Origin: CAYLPU01 sp964385635
Lineage (GTDB): Bacteria; Chloroflexota; Anaerolineae; B4-G1
Reading direction: 5' to 3'
Assembly (NCBI GenBank): GCA_964385635.1
Contig: CAYLPU010000020.1
Coordinates: 1-59,334 of the forward strand
Length of the DNA stretch: 59,334 bases
The notes beneath the pieces are model-generated. The model ran no database searches. It was not told the origin of the DNA and worked only from the letters and a program-made list of their open reading frames with translations. The position numbers were made by a program, and so were the translations under genes. This document shows positions 7,867 to 16,121 of the stretch, piece by piece (the first letter of the stretch is position 1; every line of letters begins with the position of its first letter).

Positions 7867-10023
7867 TCACCCACCACGCATGATGATCGGGAAGTAATTC
7901 CACATCACCGGCCACAGACCCAGCGCCTCGTACGTGCGCGTGTAAACCTCCCCGCCCTGAGGCCAGGTGAGCGGCAAGAACCGCACATACATGTAGTCGG
8001 CGCTGGTGGCCCGCAGTTGATAGGTCTGCCCGGCGTAGATGGTCGTAGTGAATCCCCACGACGCGCTGCCCACGCTGGGACTGACCACATCCTGCCCGGC
8101 CTCGTCGCGAAAATGCAGCGTCACCTGGGTCAGAGTGATCTCGTTGGTTGAGGTGGTGGGCACGTCCCAGGTATCGCTGCGGTCCTCGTCAGCGAAAAAC
8201 AGTCCGATGCTGAGGCGCAGCGTACTGGACAGATCGAGCGTGGTGTGGATATAGGGTCCTCCAGGCCAGGTCTCGCGGTTACCGACCCGGTCGGTGGCCC
8301 GTGAGCGGAAGTAGTACGTGTGGTCATGCTGACCGGTGAACTGGCCGGAGGTGGCGGGAGTCAAGTCCTGCCAGGAAGTCCACTCGCCGTTCACACCGTC
8401 CCGCACCTGGATGTCGTAGAATCCGACCCCCGACTGATTGTCCTGCCCCTCCCAGGTGACGGTGAAGGCGGGGGAATAGGTGACTTCCGGCAGCGGGTGG
8501 ACGGTGGAGGTGGGAGGCTCGCTGGGTGTCTCGGTCTCGACGACAACGAGCGGGTCGCCACCGATAATGTAGTCACTAGGATCAGAGACCAGGTTGGCGG
8601 TAGCGGCAGGCAGCGTGGCAGTGTAGACGTAATACTCCGGCGTGCCGGTCAGGACGTCGGTAGCCGTGACGGTACGGGTGACGCCCCAGCGGTCAACAAA
8701 AGTGGCCGTGGGCATCGCTGCCGGAAGCGTGTAGACGCCGGTGACGGGACTCTCGTTCCACAGCACGCTGACCTTGCCATGCGGCGTGCCCCACAGCGTA
8801 ACGCCCAGATGAGTGTCCGTGGGTTCGCGGGTGGTGAAGGTGGGAGAAATAAGATAGGTAGCGGCGACCTGGTAGGCGACGTAGGCCGGGCGCAGATAAT
8901 GCTCATCGTGGGTCAGTCCAAAGTGCTCAGCCATATCGCCATCGTGAGCGCGGAACCAGTGATACCGCTCGACGTCTGCGGCAATGGCGTTGGCGTAGGA
9001 CTGAATCAGGTAGGCGGCTGCTTCCGCCTCAGTCGCGCTGTACCCGGTGCGCAGGCCCGGATAGTCACCGTCGTAGACGGGCACGCCGGTCTCCGTTAGC
9101 CATAAGGGGTGATCGGACACATATAGGTTCATCCGGCTGCGGACGTGGTTCACCATATCGTGGGCGTCGGAGGAGCGGCTGTAGAAATGAACCGACATGA
9201 CGTCGAAGAAATAGTTGTTATCCGAAGCGGTTGGGTCATCGTTCAGAATGTCCAGCACCCGTTCGAAGAAAGTGGGGTCAGCCCAGTACATCAGACCACC
9301 GAACAACACCGTTGCATCAGGGTTGGCCGCTTTGGCTGCCTGGTAACCGACCTTGAGCAGTTGGGCGTAATCGGCGTCGCTGCCATCCCACACACCCCAA
9401 TTTCCATCCGGCTCGTTCCAAATCTCCCACACACTCACCGTCCCTTTGTAGCGAGATACCGTATGGAAGACGAAGTCACCCCAATGGTTGCCGGGATCAT
9501 CCCAAGGCAAGTACAGGCCAGCAGGGACAGATGACCTCTCCAGGCGCGTGAGTGGAGTACTTGATGAGTGCGCACGTACTGTGGGCGCATACCAGCCAGG
9601 AGGGCGTTGTGGCAGACCAGCAACGCTGTCCCTTTGGCCACTTACAGCAGCCCACGCTGGCGTCCATTGCAAGATAGCAACGAGATCAACCTCCTCTGCC
9701 AGTGCATCAGCGACGAGTTCATCGAAAGGCGCGAAATTCCACACATCGTTCTCTTCAGGCTCAATGACCGTCCAACGAAAATCAACGCGGTCATAACGAA
9801 CGCCAGCAGCATACACCAATGGCAGAAAGGGGCGGTTGCCATGTTCGTAGTAGTTGGAATAGCAAGCCCCCGCCCGCCCGTCCGTCTCCTCGACCGGCGG
9901 CAGAGGGGTGACACTGACCCGCTCGGCCACGACAGGCCGGGCCGAGGCCAGAAGGAACACCAGGCCCAGCGCGAAGGCCAAAACCAGCAAATAGATGATG
10001 ATGCGTCTCGCAGTCCAATTCAT
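7867..10023 (-). CDS. Secreted clan GH-A glycoside hydrolase (GH39/GH5-like)
   Basis: This is a 718-residue secreted enzyme, probably acting on beta-linked polysaccharide; the substrate is unknown. After an N-terminal membrane/signal segment (about 7-28) comes a TIM-barrel domain. The acid/base Glu lies in WEIWNEPDG (about residue 204) and the nucleophile Glu in WLTETGVP (about 311), typical of clan GH-A. A beta-sandwich with fibronectin-like features lies at about 505-600. The protein ends NYFPIIMRGG, the C-terminal tail shared with two other secreted proteins here. A Ser/Thr-rich loop near residues 145-165 looks repeat-derived. The ATG at 10023 follows a G-rich ribosome site and a strong promoter. 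Confidence 0.88.
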   Translation of the reverse strand: MNWTARRIIIYLLVLAFALGLVFLLASARPVVAERVSVTPLPPVEETDGRAGACYSNYYEHGNRPFLPLVYAAGVRYDRVDFRWTVIEPEENDVWNFAPFDELVADALAEEVDLVAILQWTPAWAAVSGQRDSVAGLPQRPPGWYAPTVRAHSSSTPLTRLERSSVPAGLYLPWDDPGNHWGDFVFHTVSRYKGTVSVWEIWNEPDGNWGVWDGSDADYAQLLKVGYQAAKAANPDATVLFGGLMYWADPTFFERVLDILNDDPTASDNNYFFDVMSVHFYSRSSDAHDMVNHVRSRMNLYVSDHPLWLTETGVPVYDGDYPGLRTGYSATEAEAAAYLIQSYANAIAADVERYHWFRAHDGDMAEHFGLTHDEHYLRPAYVAYQVAATYLISPTFTTREPTDTHLGVTLWGTPHGKVSVLWNESPVTGVYTLPAAMPTATFVDRWGVTRTVTATDVLTGTPEYYVYTATLPAATANLVSDPSDYIIGGDPLVVVETETPSEPPTSTVHPLPEVTYSPAFTVTWEGQDNQSGVGFYDIQVRDGVNGEWTSWQDLTPATSGQFTGQHDHTYYFRSRATDRVGNRETWPGGPYIHTTLDLSSTLRLSIGLFFADEDRSDTWDVPTTSTNEITLTQVTLHFRDEAGQDVVSPSVGSASWGFTTTIYAGQTYQLRATSADYMYVRFLPLTWPQGGEVYTRTYEALGLWPVMWNYFPIIMRGG

Positions 10024-10043
10024 CGCCCCACCCCCTCATCTCC

Positions 10044-10072
10044 AGTATACCCAGGATGGGCACAGATGTCAA
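10044..10072 (-). promoter_or_regulatory. Promoter for the secreted glycosidase
   Basis: TTGACA, 17 bp, TATACT on the minus strand. The leader would be about 14 nt. Confidence 0.8.
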
Positions 10073-10155
10073 TGGGACTTTGGTAGGTCGGTCAATTACT
10101 GTCTAATTTGTCAATGCGCCGACAACGTAACTGCTCAGCCTGTCAGTACAATTCA

Positions 10156-10253
10156 AGACCTGACAGGTTTTTGCAACCGTTTTTCGAGACAAGTACGCTT
10201 GTAGACGGACAGATTCTTTGACACAGAAGATCTCTCGGAAACCTGTCAGGTCT
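10156..10253. repeat. 98-bp inverted-repeat (MITE-like) element, copy A
   Basis: Its ends are AGACCTGACAGGTTT and AAACCTGTCAGGTCT, perfect reverse complements of 15 bp. No ORF lies inside. Length and ends (AGACCT at the left; CGGAAACCT then AGGTCT at the right) resemble the 96-bp insertion inside uvrA at 55951-56046, so both likely belong to one family of small non-autonomous elements. No transposase is present in the window. Confidence 0.75.
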
Positions 10254-10275
10254 GGCCTGAGAGTCACCCAACGAC

Positions 10276-10304
10276 TTGATTTCTGTGAGTCCTGGGCTTA
10301 TAAT
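10276..10304 (+). promoter_or_regulatory. Promoter for the MFS transporter
   Basis: TTGATT, 17 bp, TATAAT. The ATG is about 40 nt downstream of the likely start, with GGAGAG at 10341. Confidence 0.7.
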
Positions 10305-10350
10305 GTGGTTGATGGAGTGACCGGCCCACACACAATCCAAGGAGAGACTT

Positions 10351-11589
10351 ATGAGCACAACCCAACCAGAACCTACCACGAGCATCCGTTCCCTTCCCCG
10401 CAACGTCTGGGCCGTGAGCCTGACCAGTTTCTTCATGGACATCTCCAGCGAGATGGTCATCAACATCCTGCCGTTGTTTCTCTCCAACGTGTTAGGGGTG
10501 AAGACCAACGTCATTGGCCTGATTGAGGGAGTGGCCGAGGCGACCGCCAGCCTGCTCAAGGTCTTCTCCGGTTGGCTCTCCGACCGGTTGCGCGCCCGCA
10601 AGTGGCTGGCAGTGGCAGGGTATGCCCTGTCCGCCTTAGCCAAGCCTTTCTTCTACTTCGCCAACTCCTGGGGCGCGGTGGCCGGCGTGCGCTGGGCCGA
10701 CCGGGTGGGCAAGGGCATCCGTACCGCCCCCCGCGACGCGCTGGTGGCCGACAGCGTTGACGAGCGGAACCGGGGACTGGCCTTCGGCTTCCACCGCGCC
10801 GCCGACACCGGTGGGGCCATGCTGGGGCTGCTCATCGCGCTGGGCGTGGTCTGGCTGGCGCAGGCCAAAAGCATGGAACTGACCCGCCCCACTTTCCAGA
10901 CAGTGGTGCTCATCAGCCTGGTACCGGCTTTTCTGGCAGTACTCTCCCTGGCACTGGGAGCAAAGGATGTGCCGGTGACCACCCGGCGCAAGATGCCCAG
11001 GTTCGCCTTCCGTAGCCTGGGCAAACGCTTCTGTGTCTTTATGCTCGTCGTCGGCCTGTTCGATCTGGGCAACTCCTCCGACGCCTTTCTCGTGTTGCGG
11101 GCACAGGAGCGCGGTCTGAGCGTCATCGGCGTGTTGGGGATGCTGGTCACGTTCAACCTCGTCTACACGCTGGTCAGCACCCCGGCAGGGTCGCTCTCCG
11201 ACCGCATCGGGCGACGACGGCTCATCGTCGGCGGCTGGCTCGTTTACGCAGCCATCTACCTGGGGTTCGCACTGGCGGGCACAGGCTGGCACGTCTGGGT
11301 GCTGTACGCCATCTATGGCGTCTATTACGGCCTGGCCTACGGCACGACCAAGGCTATGGTGGCCGACATCGTGCCGGAGGAGTTACGCGGTACAGCCTAC
11401 GGCACCTACAACGCCATATTGGGCATCCTGGACTTCCCTGCCTCGCTCATCGCCGGGTTCCTGTGGCAGGGGATCGGCACGTGGGGAGGCTTCGGCCCCT
11501 CGGCCCCCTTCTTCTTTGGCGCAGCGCTGTCACTGGCGGCGGCAGTGCTGATGGCGTTGGTGGTGCCGAGCAAGTCAAAAACAGTCTGA
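10351..11589 (+). CDS. Major facilitator superfamily transporter
   Basis: This is an integral membrane transporter of 412 residues with about twelve hydrophobic helices. The loop between helices 2 and 3 carries the MFS motif (GWLSDRLRARKW), and the matching loop in the second half reads SLSDRIGRRRL. The acid pair FMDISSEMV in the first helix and WADRVGKGIRTAPRDAL are typical of a drug/fosmidomycin-resistance-like MFS branch. The substrate cannot be told. It has its own promoter and GGAGAG ribosome site. The aldo/keto reductase starts 29 bp after its stop, so both may share a transcript. Confidence 0.92.
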   Translation: MSTTQPEPTTSIRSLPRNVWAVSLTSFFMDISSEMVINILPLFLSNVLGVKTNVIGLIEGVAEATASLLKVFSGWLSDRLRARKWLAVAGYALSALAKPFFYFANSWGAVAGVRWADRVGKGIRTAPRDALVADSVDERNRGLAFGFHRAADTGGAMLGLLIALGVVWLAQAKSMELTRPTFQTVVLISLVPAFLAVLSLALGAKDVPVTTRRKMPRFAFRSLGKRFCVFMLVVGLFDLGNSSDAFLVLRAQERGLSVIGVLGMLVTFNLVYTLVSTPAGSLSDRIGRRRLIVGGWLVYAAIYLGFALAGTGWHVWVLYAIYGVYYGLAYGTTKAMVADIVPEELRGTAYGTYNAILGILDFPASLIAGFLWQGIGTWGGFGPSAPFFFGAALSLAAAVLMALVVPSKSKTV

Positions 11590-11618
11590 GCATAACTTGT
11601 GTGAAGGAGGGACTTGTC

Positions 11619-12620
11619 ATGGAATATCGCCTGTTGGGACAAACCGGCGTACGGGTTTCCAGTCTATGTTTCGGGACAATGTCGTTTGGCGGCGTCGCCG
11701 ACGAGGAGGCTTCTGCGGCCATGTTTCACCGCTGCCGCGAGGCCGGTATCAACTTTTTCGACACAGCGGACGTCTATACCGACGGTCGCTCCGAAGAGAT
11801 CCTGGGCAAGTTGATCGCGGATTGCCGCGACGAGATCGTCCTTACATCCAAAGTTGGCTTTCACACCGGCGAAGACGTGAATGCGCGCGGCCTGTCACGT
11901 CGCCATACTATGCTGTCAGTGGAGGCCAGCCTGAAACGTCTGGGAACGGATCGCCTGGATCTCTATTTCCTGCACACTTTTGATCCCAATACGCCGATTG
12001 AGGAGCCGCTGCGCGCGCTGGACGACCTGGTGCACCAGGGCAAAATCCTGTACCTGGGAGTCAGCAACTGGGCCGCCTGGCAAATCGCCAAGGCGCTGGG
12101 TATCTCGGCGCGCGAGGGCCTGGCACGCTTTGAATGTATCCAGCCAATGTATAACCTAGTCAAACGCCAGGCCGAAGTCGAGATTCTGCCGCTGGCGCAG
12201 GCGGAGCATATAGGCGTCATTTCATACAGTCCGCTGGGAGGCGGGTTGTTGACCGGAAAATACGGCTCGACGCGCAGGCCGCAGCGAGGGCGGCTGGTGG
12301 AGAATCCAACGTACGTGAAGCGTTACGGCGACCCGACGTACTACGAGATTGCGGAACGTCTCACCGCGCACGCCAAAGAACGGAGCGTGCACCCCGCGTC
12401 GCTGGCAGTGGCGTGGGTCATGTCACACCCGGCCATCACCGCGCCGATCATCGGTGCACGCAACGCGGAGCAATTAGAGGCCTCGCTGGCCGCGCTCGAC
12501 GTGCAAATGACACCTGAATGGCGTGCCGAAATCGCAGCCCTATCCATTGAGCCGCCACCAGCGACCGACCGCAGTGAAAAAAAGAGCGGTATCTTCTGCC
12601 GGGGCGGGCAGCCAAAGTAA
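11619..12620 (+). CDS. Aldo/keto reductase
   Basis: This is an NADPH-dependent oxidoreductase with a TIM barrel, 333 residues. The catalytic set is visible: Asp and Tyr in FFDTADVYTDGRSE, Lys in VLTSKVGF and His in LYFLHTFDP. The cofactor part IGARNAEQLEASLAAL lies near the C-terminus. The ATG at 11619 is chosen because GAAGGAGGG lies upstream and MEYRLLGQTGVRVSSLCFG is the usual family N-terminus. An in-frame extension to 11463 lies within the MFS gene and is not plausible. The natural substrate is unknown. Confidence 0.94.
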   Translation: MEYRLLGQTGVRVSSLCFGTMSFGGVADEEASAAMFHRCREAGINFFDTADVYTDGRSEEILGKLIADCRDEIVLTSKVGFHTGEDVNARGLSRRHTMLSVEASLKRLGTDRLDLYFLHTFDPNTPIEEPLRALDDLVHQGKILYLGVSNWAAWQIAKALGISAREGLARFECIQPMYNLVKRQAEVEILPLAQAEHIGVISYSPLGGGLLTGKYGSTRRPQRGRLVENPTYVKRYGDPTYYEIAERLTAHAKERSVHPASLAVAWVMSHPAITAPIIGARNAEQLEASLAALDVQMTPEWRAEIAALSIEPPPATDRSEKKSGIFCRGGQPK

Positions 12621-13084
12621 GTCCAGTCGTGTTGTAGCGCCAGTCACAATACACCAGCCCGAAAGTCGCGGCCAACCTGCCCTACGAAATCGGGAAGCAG
12701 GACCAGAACTGCTTCCGCTAACTACTTCTCTCGTTCGTTCAAGACTCATGCGCGCGGTCGCTGGCACACGGCCCGGTCCCACGGAGACGCGGTGCAATGC
12801 CACAGCGCACCACACCTATCGAGGCACCGGCGCAGGATCGGGCCGCGGCAGTCGCTCCTCCACCGGCAACAGCGGCGGAAAGGGCTCATGCGGATCGGGG
12901 TCTGGTACCAGTAGGCGGTGGACGAGTAAGCATTGCTCAGGTTGTTGGCATGACCGTACTCGATGGTCACGCGATAGTACCATCCTCCTTCGAGAGTAAA
13001 TACGGGCAAGCCAGTCATTTTCGCCTGGCTTGGCCTCAGTCCGCGCTCCCCCACACCGTCCTACCGAGACCAGTCAGGAACGAG
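12621..13084. other. Gap between convergent genes, holding a GH172 remnant
   Basis: The aldo/keto reductase and the aldolase gene point toward each other here. Apart from the decayed GH172 tail (12816-12996, minus) I see no gene, clear terminator or RNA. Bases 12621-12815 hold nothing recognisable. Confidence 0.6.
12816..12996 (-). pseudogene. Frameshifted C-terminal remnant of a GH172 (DUF2961) protein
   Basis: The minus strand encodes YYRVTIEYGHANN followed by YSSTAYWYQT, the conserved end of DUF2961/GH172 proteins. After YWYQT the frame must shift to continue with DPHEPFPPLLPVEERLPRP, the usual family ending, before a TAG at 12816. About 60 of roughly 370 residues remain, so it is a decayed gene end. 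Confidence 0.65.
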
Positions 13085-13723
13085 TTACCCACCTACCTGC
13101 GCGAATTCCGCGATCGCCTGATCGGAGAGCGGATGATCCCCCATCGCCAGCAGCAACTCCAACGACACACTGACGAAGTGCGCCCCAGCGAGAACCGCGT
13201 CCACGACCTCGCTCAGACTGTGAAAACTGGCCGCCAGCACCCGGGCGTGACCGCCCGTGGCCTCTGCGATGGCAGCCATCTCCGCCACCAGCGCCGGCCC
13301 GTCCCCCTGCAACCGCGTGCAACGATTCACGTAGGGGATGATATAGTCAGCGCCAGCCTGGCAGGCCAATAGCGCCTGGTGTGCGCTGAAGATGGCGGTG
13401 GCGGCACAGGTGAGCCCCTCGCCAGCCAGACAGTGCAGCAGGGCCAGGTTCTCGGTGGTGCAAGGAATCTTCAGCCCCACGCGACCAGGCCGCAGCGCGG
13501 CGAAGCGGCGCGCCTCTACCTCCCGCTGCTCGACGGTGGGACCGGTCAGTTGGTAGAAAACCAATCCTTCGCCCAGTGCATCGCACAGTTCCGGGATGAT
13601 TGCTTCAGCAGGCTGGCCCGCGCGGGCGATGAGCTTAGGATTGGTGGTGATGCCGACGACGAAACCCAGTTCCGCGACGCGCCGTGCATCCTCCAGAGAT
13701 GCCGAATCGAGGTAAAGTGTCAT
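13085..13723 (-). CDS. Transaldolase-family aldolase (FSA/TalC-like)
   Basis: This is a class I aldolase of 212 residues, the length of the short fructose-6-phosphate aldolase/TalC group. The N-terminus MTLYLDSASLEDARRVAELG and GITTNPKLIARAG are typical. The Schiff-base Lys is in VGLKIPCT. The start at 13723 fits the family N-terminus and follows GAGGAGGA. A -10-like TATACT lies at 13753-13758, with a weak -35. Whether it acts in the pentose phosphate pathway or on another sugar phosphate cannot be told. Confidence 0.9.
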   Translation of the reverse strand: MTLYLDSASLEDARRVAELGFVVGITTNPKLIARAGQPAEAIIPELCDALGEGLVFYQLTGPTVEQREVEARRFAALRPGRVGLKIPCTTENLALLHCLAGEGLTCAATAIFSAHQALLACQAGADYIIPYVNRCTRLQGDGPALVAEMAAIAEATGGHARVLAASFHSLSEVVDAVLAGAHFVSVSLELLLAMGDHPLSDQAIAEFAQVGG

Positions 13724-13793
13724 CCTGTCCTCCTCAGCGTGGTCTGCGCCAGAGTATACCACATCCGTAACTTCTCAAAAAGTTGGGGCGAAA

Positions 13794-13845
13794 GTAGGTC
13801 GGATTTGCTATCCGGCCCTGTGGCGGTTAGCAAAACCGCCCTACG
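13794..13845. repeat. Paired hairpin (REP-like) bounded by GTAGG/CCTAC
   Basis: CGGAT-TTGCT-ATCCG (13800-13814) is followed by GGCGGTT-AGCAA-AACCGCC (13822-13840). The unit opens with GTAGG and closes with CCCTAC. The two loops are reverse complements of each other. Similar hairpins beside GTAGG or CCTAC occur at 17732 and 45627. Confidence 0.65.
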
Positions 13846-13960
13846 CTGTTTCTGCAACACATCCGCCTTACGACAATGCGGCCTGCCCGCCTCTGTCGCT
13901 GAGATGAAAAAATGCACACAGGGAATACTATGCAGCGGCCTACGCCCGGCAAGGACGGAT

Positions 13961-13988
13961 TTGCACAGACCTGGGAGAGGAGTATACT
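13961..13988 (+). promoter_or_regulatory. Candidate promoter for the MBL hydrolase gene
   Basis: TTGCAC, 16 bp, TATACT, about 45 bases before the ATG. Confidence 0.45.
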
Positions 13989-14032
13989 AACAACGCATCG
14001 GGCCGGTAGGCGGCCCGTCCGGGAAGTGGACA

Positions 14033-14860
14033 ATGCACGTATACCATCTTAACTGTGGAACGCAGTACCCCTACAGCGCTCGACTGGTGAACGGTACCGG
14101 GACTATCCTGTCCTCTGGGTGTCTGGTCGGCCATTGCCTCCTCATCGAGACGCAGCATGGGCTCATTTTGGTTGATACTGGTTTTGGACTGAAGGACATC
14201 GCTGACCCAACACGACCAGGGCGTGCGTTTGTTGTTGTCGCGCGCCCACGCCTTGACCCGGAAGAGACGGCAGTACGGCACGTGACCCGACTCGGTTTCA
14301 AGACACAGGATGTGCGGCACATCGTGTTGACACATCTCGACATGGACCACGCCGGGGGACTAGCAGACTTTCCAGAAGCACAGGTACATCTATTCGCCCA
14401 AGAGCATGAGGCCGCTATGCGTCCAACAACATTCCCCGAACGCCAGCGTTACAGGACGGCCTTGTGGGCGCACAGACCGAAGTGGGTCATCCACTCGCTC
14501 CAGGGCGAGCAATGGTACGGGTTTGACTGTGTACACGTGATCACCAACGACCAGACCGAAGTACTGCTCGTCCCACTGCCGGGGCATACGCGCGGGCATT
14601 GTGGCGTGGCGGTGCGAACGCCGGATGGATGGCTTCTCCATTGCGGCGACGCATACCTGTTTCGTGGTGAGATGAGCGTGGACCATCCGCACAGCACGCT
14701 TGGACTGGAGTGGTTCCAGCGGAGCGTGCAAGTTGACCGTGAGGCACGACTGCGGAATCGGGCGCGGTTGCGTGCCCTCGTCCGTGACCACGACGACGAA
14801 GTTCGCGTATTCTGCGCACACGATCCTGTGGAGTTTTCCCGATTCCGGGACATTGATTGA
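14033..14860 (+). CDS. Metallo-beta-lactamase-fold hydrolase (lactonase-like)
   Basis: This is a 275-residue zinc-dependent hydrolase. The metal site is complete: HLDMDHAGG, a His in LPGHTRGHCG, Asp in LLHCGDAYL and His in VFCAHDPVEF. The two-metal pattern and length resemble quorum-quenching N-acyl-homoserine lactonases (AiiA type), but many relatives have other substrates. No signal peptide is seen, so it is likely cytoplasmic. A weak promoter precedes it. A copy of an 86-bp palindromic repeat begins 8 bp after its stop. Confidence 0.9.
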   Translation: MHVYHLNCGTQYPYSARLVNGTGTILSSGCLVGHCLLIETQHGLILVDTGFGLKDIADPTRPGRAFVVVARPRLDPEETAVRHVTRLGFKTQDVRHIVLTHLDMDHAGGLADFPEAQVHLFAQEHEAAMRPTTFPERQRYRTALWAHRPKWVIHSLQGEQWYGFDCVHVITNDQTEVLLVPLPGHTRGHCGVAVRTPDGWLLHCGDAYLFRGEMSVDHPHSTLGLEWFQRSVQVDREARLRNRARLRALVRDHDDEVRVFCAHDPVEFSRFRDID

Positions 14861-14868
14861 AACGTGTC

Positions 14869-14954
14869 TTCTCAATAGACCGGGGTTTGACAGATGAGAA
14901 ACCGGGTTTTTCAGAAAAAACCCGGTTTCTTTCCCCGAATTTCTGAGAAGATGC
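14869..14954. repeat. 86-bp palindromic repeat, copy 1 (intergenic)
   Basis: The element starts TTCTCAATA and ends TGAGAAGATGC, with CTTCTCA/TGAGAAG as terminal inverted repeats. Its centre is a long hairpin (GAAACCGGGTTTTT against AAAAACCCGGTTTC). A near-identical copy lies at 39672-39757 inside an ORF. Here it lies between the MBL and SixA-like genes and may also end transcription. Confidence 0.85.
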
Positions 14955-15003
14955 ATTGAGACCGCTGATTGAGAACGAGAAGGTCTGAGGGTATGGTCAC
15001 GAG

Positions 15004-15498
15004 ATGAAGAACCTGACACTGATCAGACACGCGAAGTCTAGCTGGAAAAACACATATCTCCCAGATCTCGATAGACCGCTAAACAAACGCGGTAAGCGAG
15101 ATGCTCCCGTAATGGGAAAGCGGTTGGCCGAGCGAGAATCCAGGCCAGACCTGGTGATCTCCAGCCCCGCCACCAGGGCGCTGGTGACAGCCGAGGTCAT
15201 TACCGAAGAGATCGGGTATCCACCGGAGGAGATCGTTGTAGACGAGAGAATATACGGTGCAGGTGCGATCGAATTGCTCAGAGTCATTCAGAGCCTTGAT
15301 GACGGTTGGGACCACGTGATGTGCTTTGGACACAACCCCGGCCTGACTGACCTCGCCAACCACCTTTCTCCTCACTACATCAGCAATATACCAACGTGCG
15401 GGATCGTCGAACTCGTGTTCAACACTGAAACGTGGGCCAGCGTCGGTCACATTGAGCCAACGCAGGTGTACTTCGACTATCCGAAGAAGAAAACATGA
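15004..15498 (+). CDS. SixA-like phosphohistidine phosphatase (histidine phosphatase superfamily)
   Basis: The protein has 164 residues. The catalytic motif is LTLIRHAKSSW near the N-terminus, followed by RPLNKRGKRDAPVMGKRL and SPATRAL, the second Arg site. A second His is in CFGHNPGLTDLAN. This is the SixA pattern, known to remove phosphate from His residues such as those of HPt domains or NPr. Which protein it serves here is unknown. The Cys-rich gene starts 45 bp downstream, so the two are likely co-transcribed. Confidence 0.92.
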   Translation: MKNLTLIRHAKSSWKNTYLPDLDRPLNKRGKRDAPVMGKRLAERESRPDLVISSPATRALVTAEVITEEIGYPPEEIVVDERIYGAGAIELLRVIQSLDDGWDHVMCFGHNPGLTDLANHLSPHYISNIPTCGIVELVFNTETWASVGHIEPTQVYFDYPKKKT

Positions 15499-15543
15499 TC
15501 TTCGTCAAACCCTCCCCCCAGACCAACTCGAAAGGAGCAAGCA

Positions 15544-16017
15544 ATGGAAAAAGAAGTGCACTGCAACTGTAAGTCCGGCTGTCGAACCAGACGCTGTCCT
15601 TGCCTCAAGAACAATGAACCTTGTGACGAGAACTGTACCTGTACGGATTGCCATAATCCACTAAACGGTGTGGACGTGGATGCCCTATCCATCTGTGCCA
15701 TCCAGAACATCGACGCCTACAAGGCTCTCTCAGAAGAGACACTGGCGGAAGAGTACGAACTGCCTTGTGGATGCGAAACAGTCCCGCTTAGGCAACTCCT
15801 CGAGGATTATGCGTGTCAGGAGTGTGGCGAGACGTACTGGTATTCTTTCTGCTGGCAGGCGGTCGTTCAGGATAGTTGCACGTGGCATTGTGAAGTATGC
15901 GGTGAATGCAGAGATTGGCGGGAATGGCACTGCGAGCGCTGCAACAAGTGTACGTATGGCCTCACTCTTCCCTGTCAACATTGCGGCGCCGAAGGGCCTT
16001 ACGCTGGCATGTTTTGA
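15544..16017 (+). CDS. Cys-rich protein with an N-terminal CXC (tesmin/MSL2-like) domain
   Basis: The function is not established. Residues 5-40 read CNCKSGCRTRRCPCLKNN, then a second group CDENCTCTDCHNP. This is the spacing of the zinc-cluster CXC domain known mainly from eukaryotic tesmin/TSO1 and MSL2 DNA-binding proteins. After a 45-residue linker come further CxxC pairs (CQECGETYW, CEVCGECRDW, CERCNKCTYG, CQHCGAEG), consistent with two or three zinc-ribbon or treble-clef knuckles. There is no signal peptide, so it is intracellular. AAAGGAG precedes the ATG. The preceding gene is SixA-like. A zinc-dependent nucleic-acid-binding role is plausible but inferred. Confidence 0.8.
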   Translation: MEKEVHCNCKSGCRTRRCPCLKNNEPCDENCTCTDCHNPLNGVDVDALSICAIQNIDAYKALSEETLAEEYELPCGCETVPLRQLLEDYACQECGETYWYSFCWQAVVQDSCTWHCEVCGECRDWREWHCERCNKCTYGLTLPCQHCGAEGPYAGMF

Positions 16018-16121
16018 TCAGCATAGCGATCTCCCCTCCCACCGTACGAGAAGAGGCCAGGAATAGGAGCCGGGCAGGGCCAGACTATCTATCGTTTTCG
16101 CAAGGATAAGGAGGAAGTGAA

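Larger units (their letters stand above)
10024..10350. other. Intergenic region with two divergent promoters and an inverted-repeat element
   Basis: This region separates the glycosidase (minus) from the MFS transporter (plus). It holds a promoter for each and a 98-bp element bounded by 15-bp perfect inverted repeats (10156-10253). No ORF in it is convincing. Confidence 0.75.
13724..14032. other. Divergent intergenic region, 309 bp, with hairpin repeat
   Basis: The region lies between the aldolase (minus) and the MBL hydrolase (plus). It contains a paired-hairpin repeat (13794-13845) and a candidate promoter for the plus-strand gene (13961-13988). No coding sequence is supported. Confidence 0.65.

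Noticed and set aside
11463..11618. Upstream extension of the aldo/keto reductase frame
   Set aside because: It overlaps conserved MFS coding sequence, whereas the ATG at 11619 has a strong ribosome site and the family N-terminus.
13953..14860. Quorum-quenching system
   Set aside because: The MBL hydrolase resembles lactonases, but no LuxR/LuxI-like gene is nearby and the fold serves many substrates.
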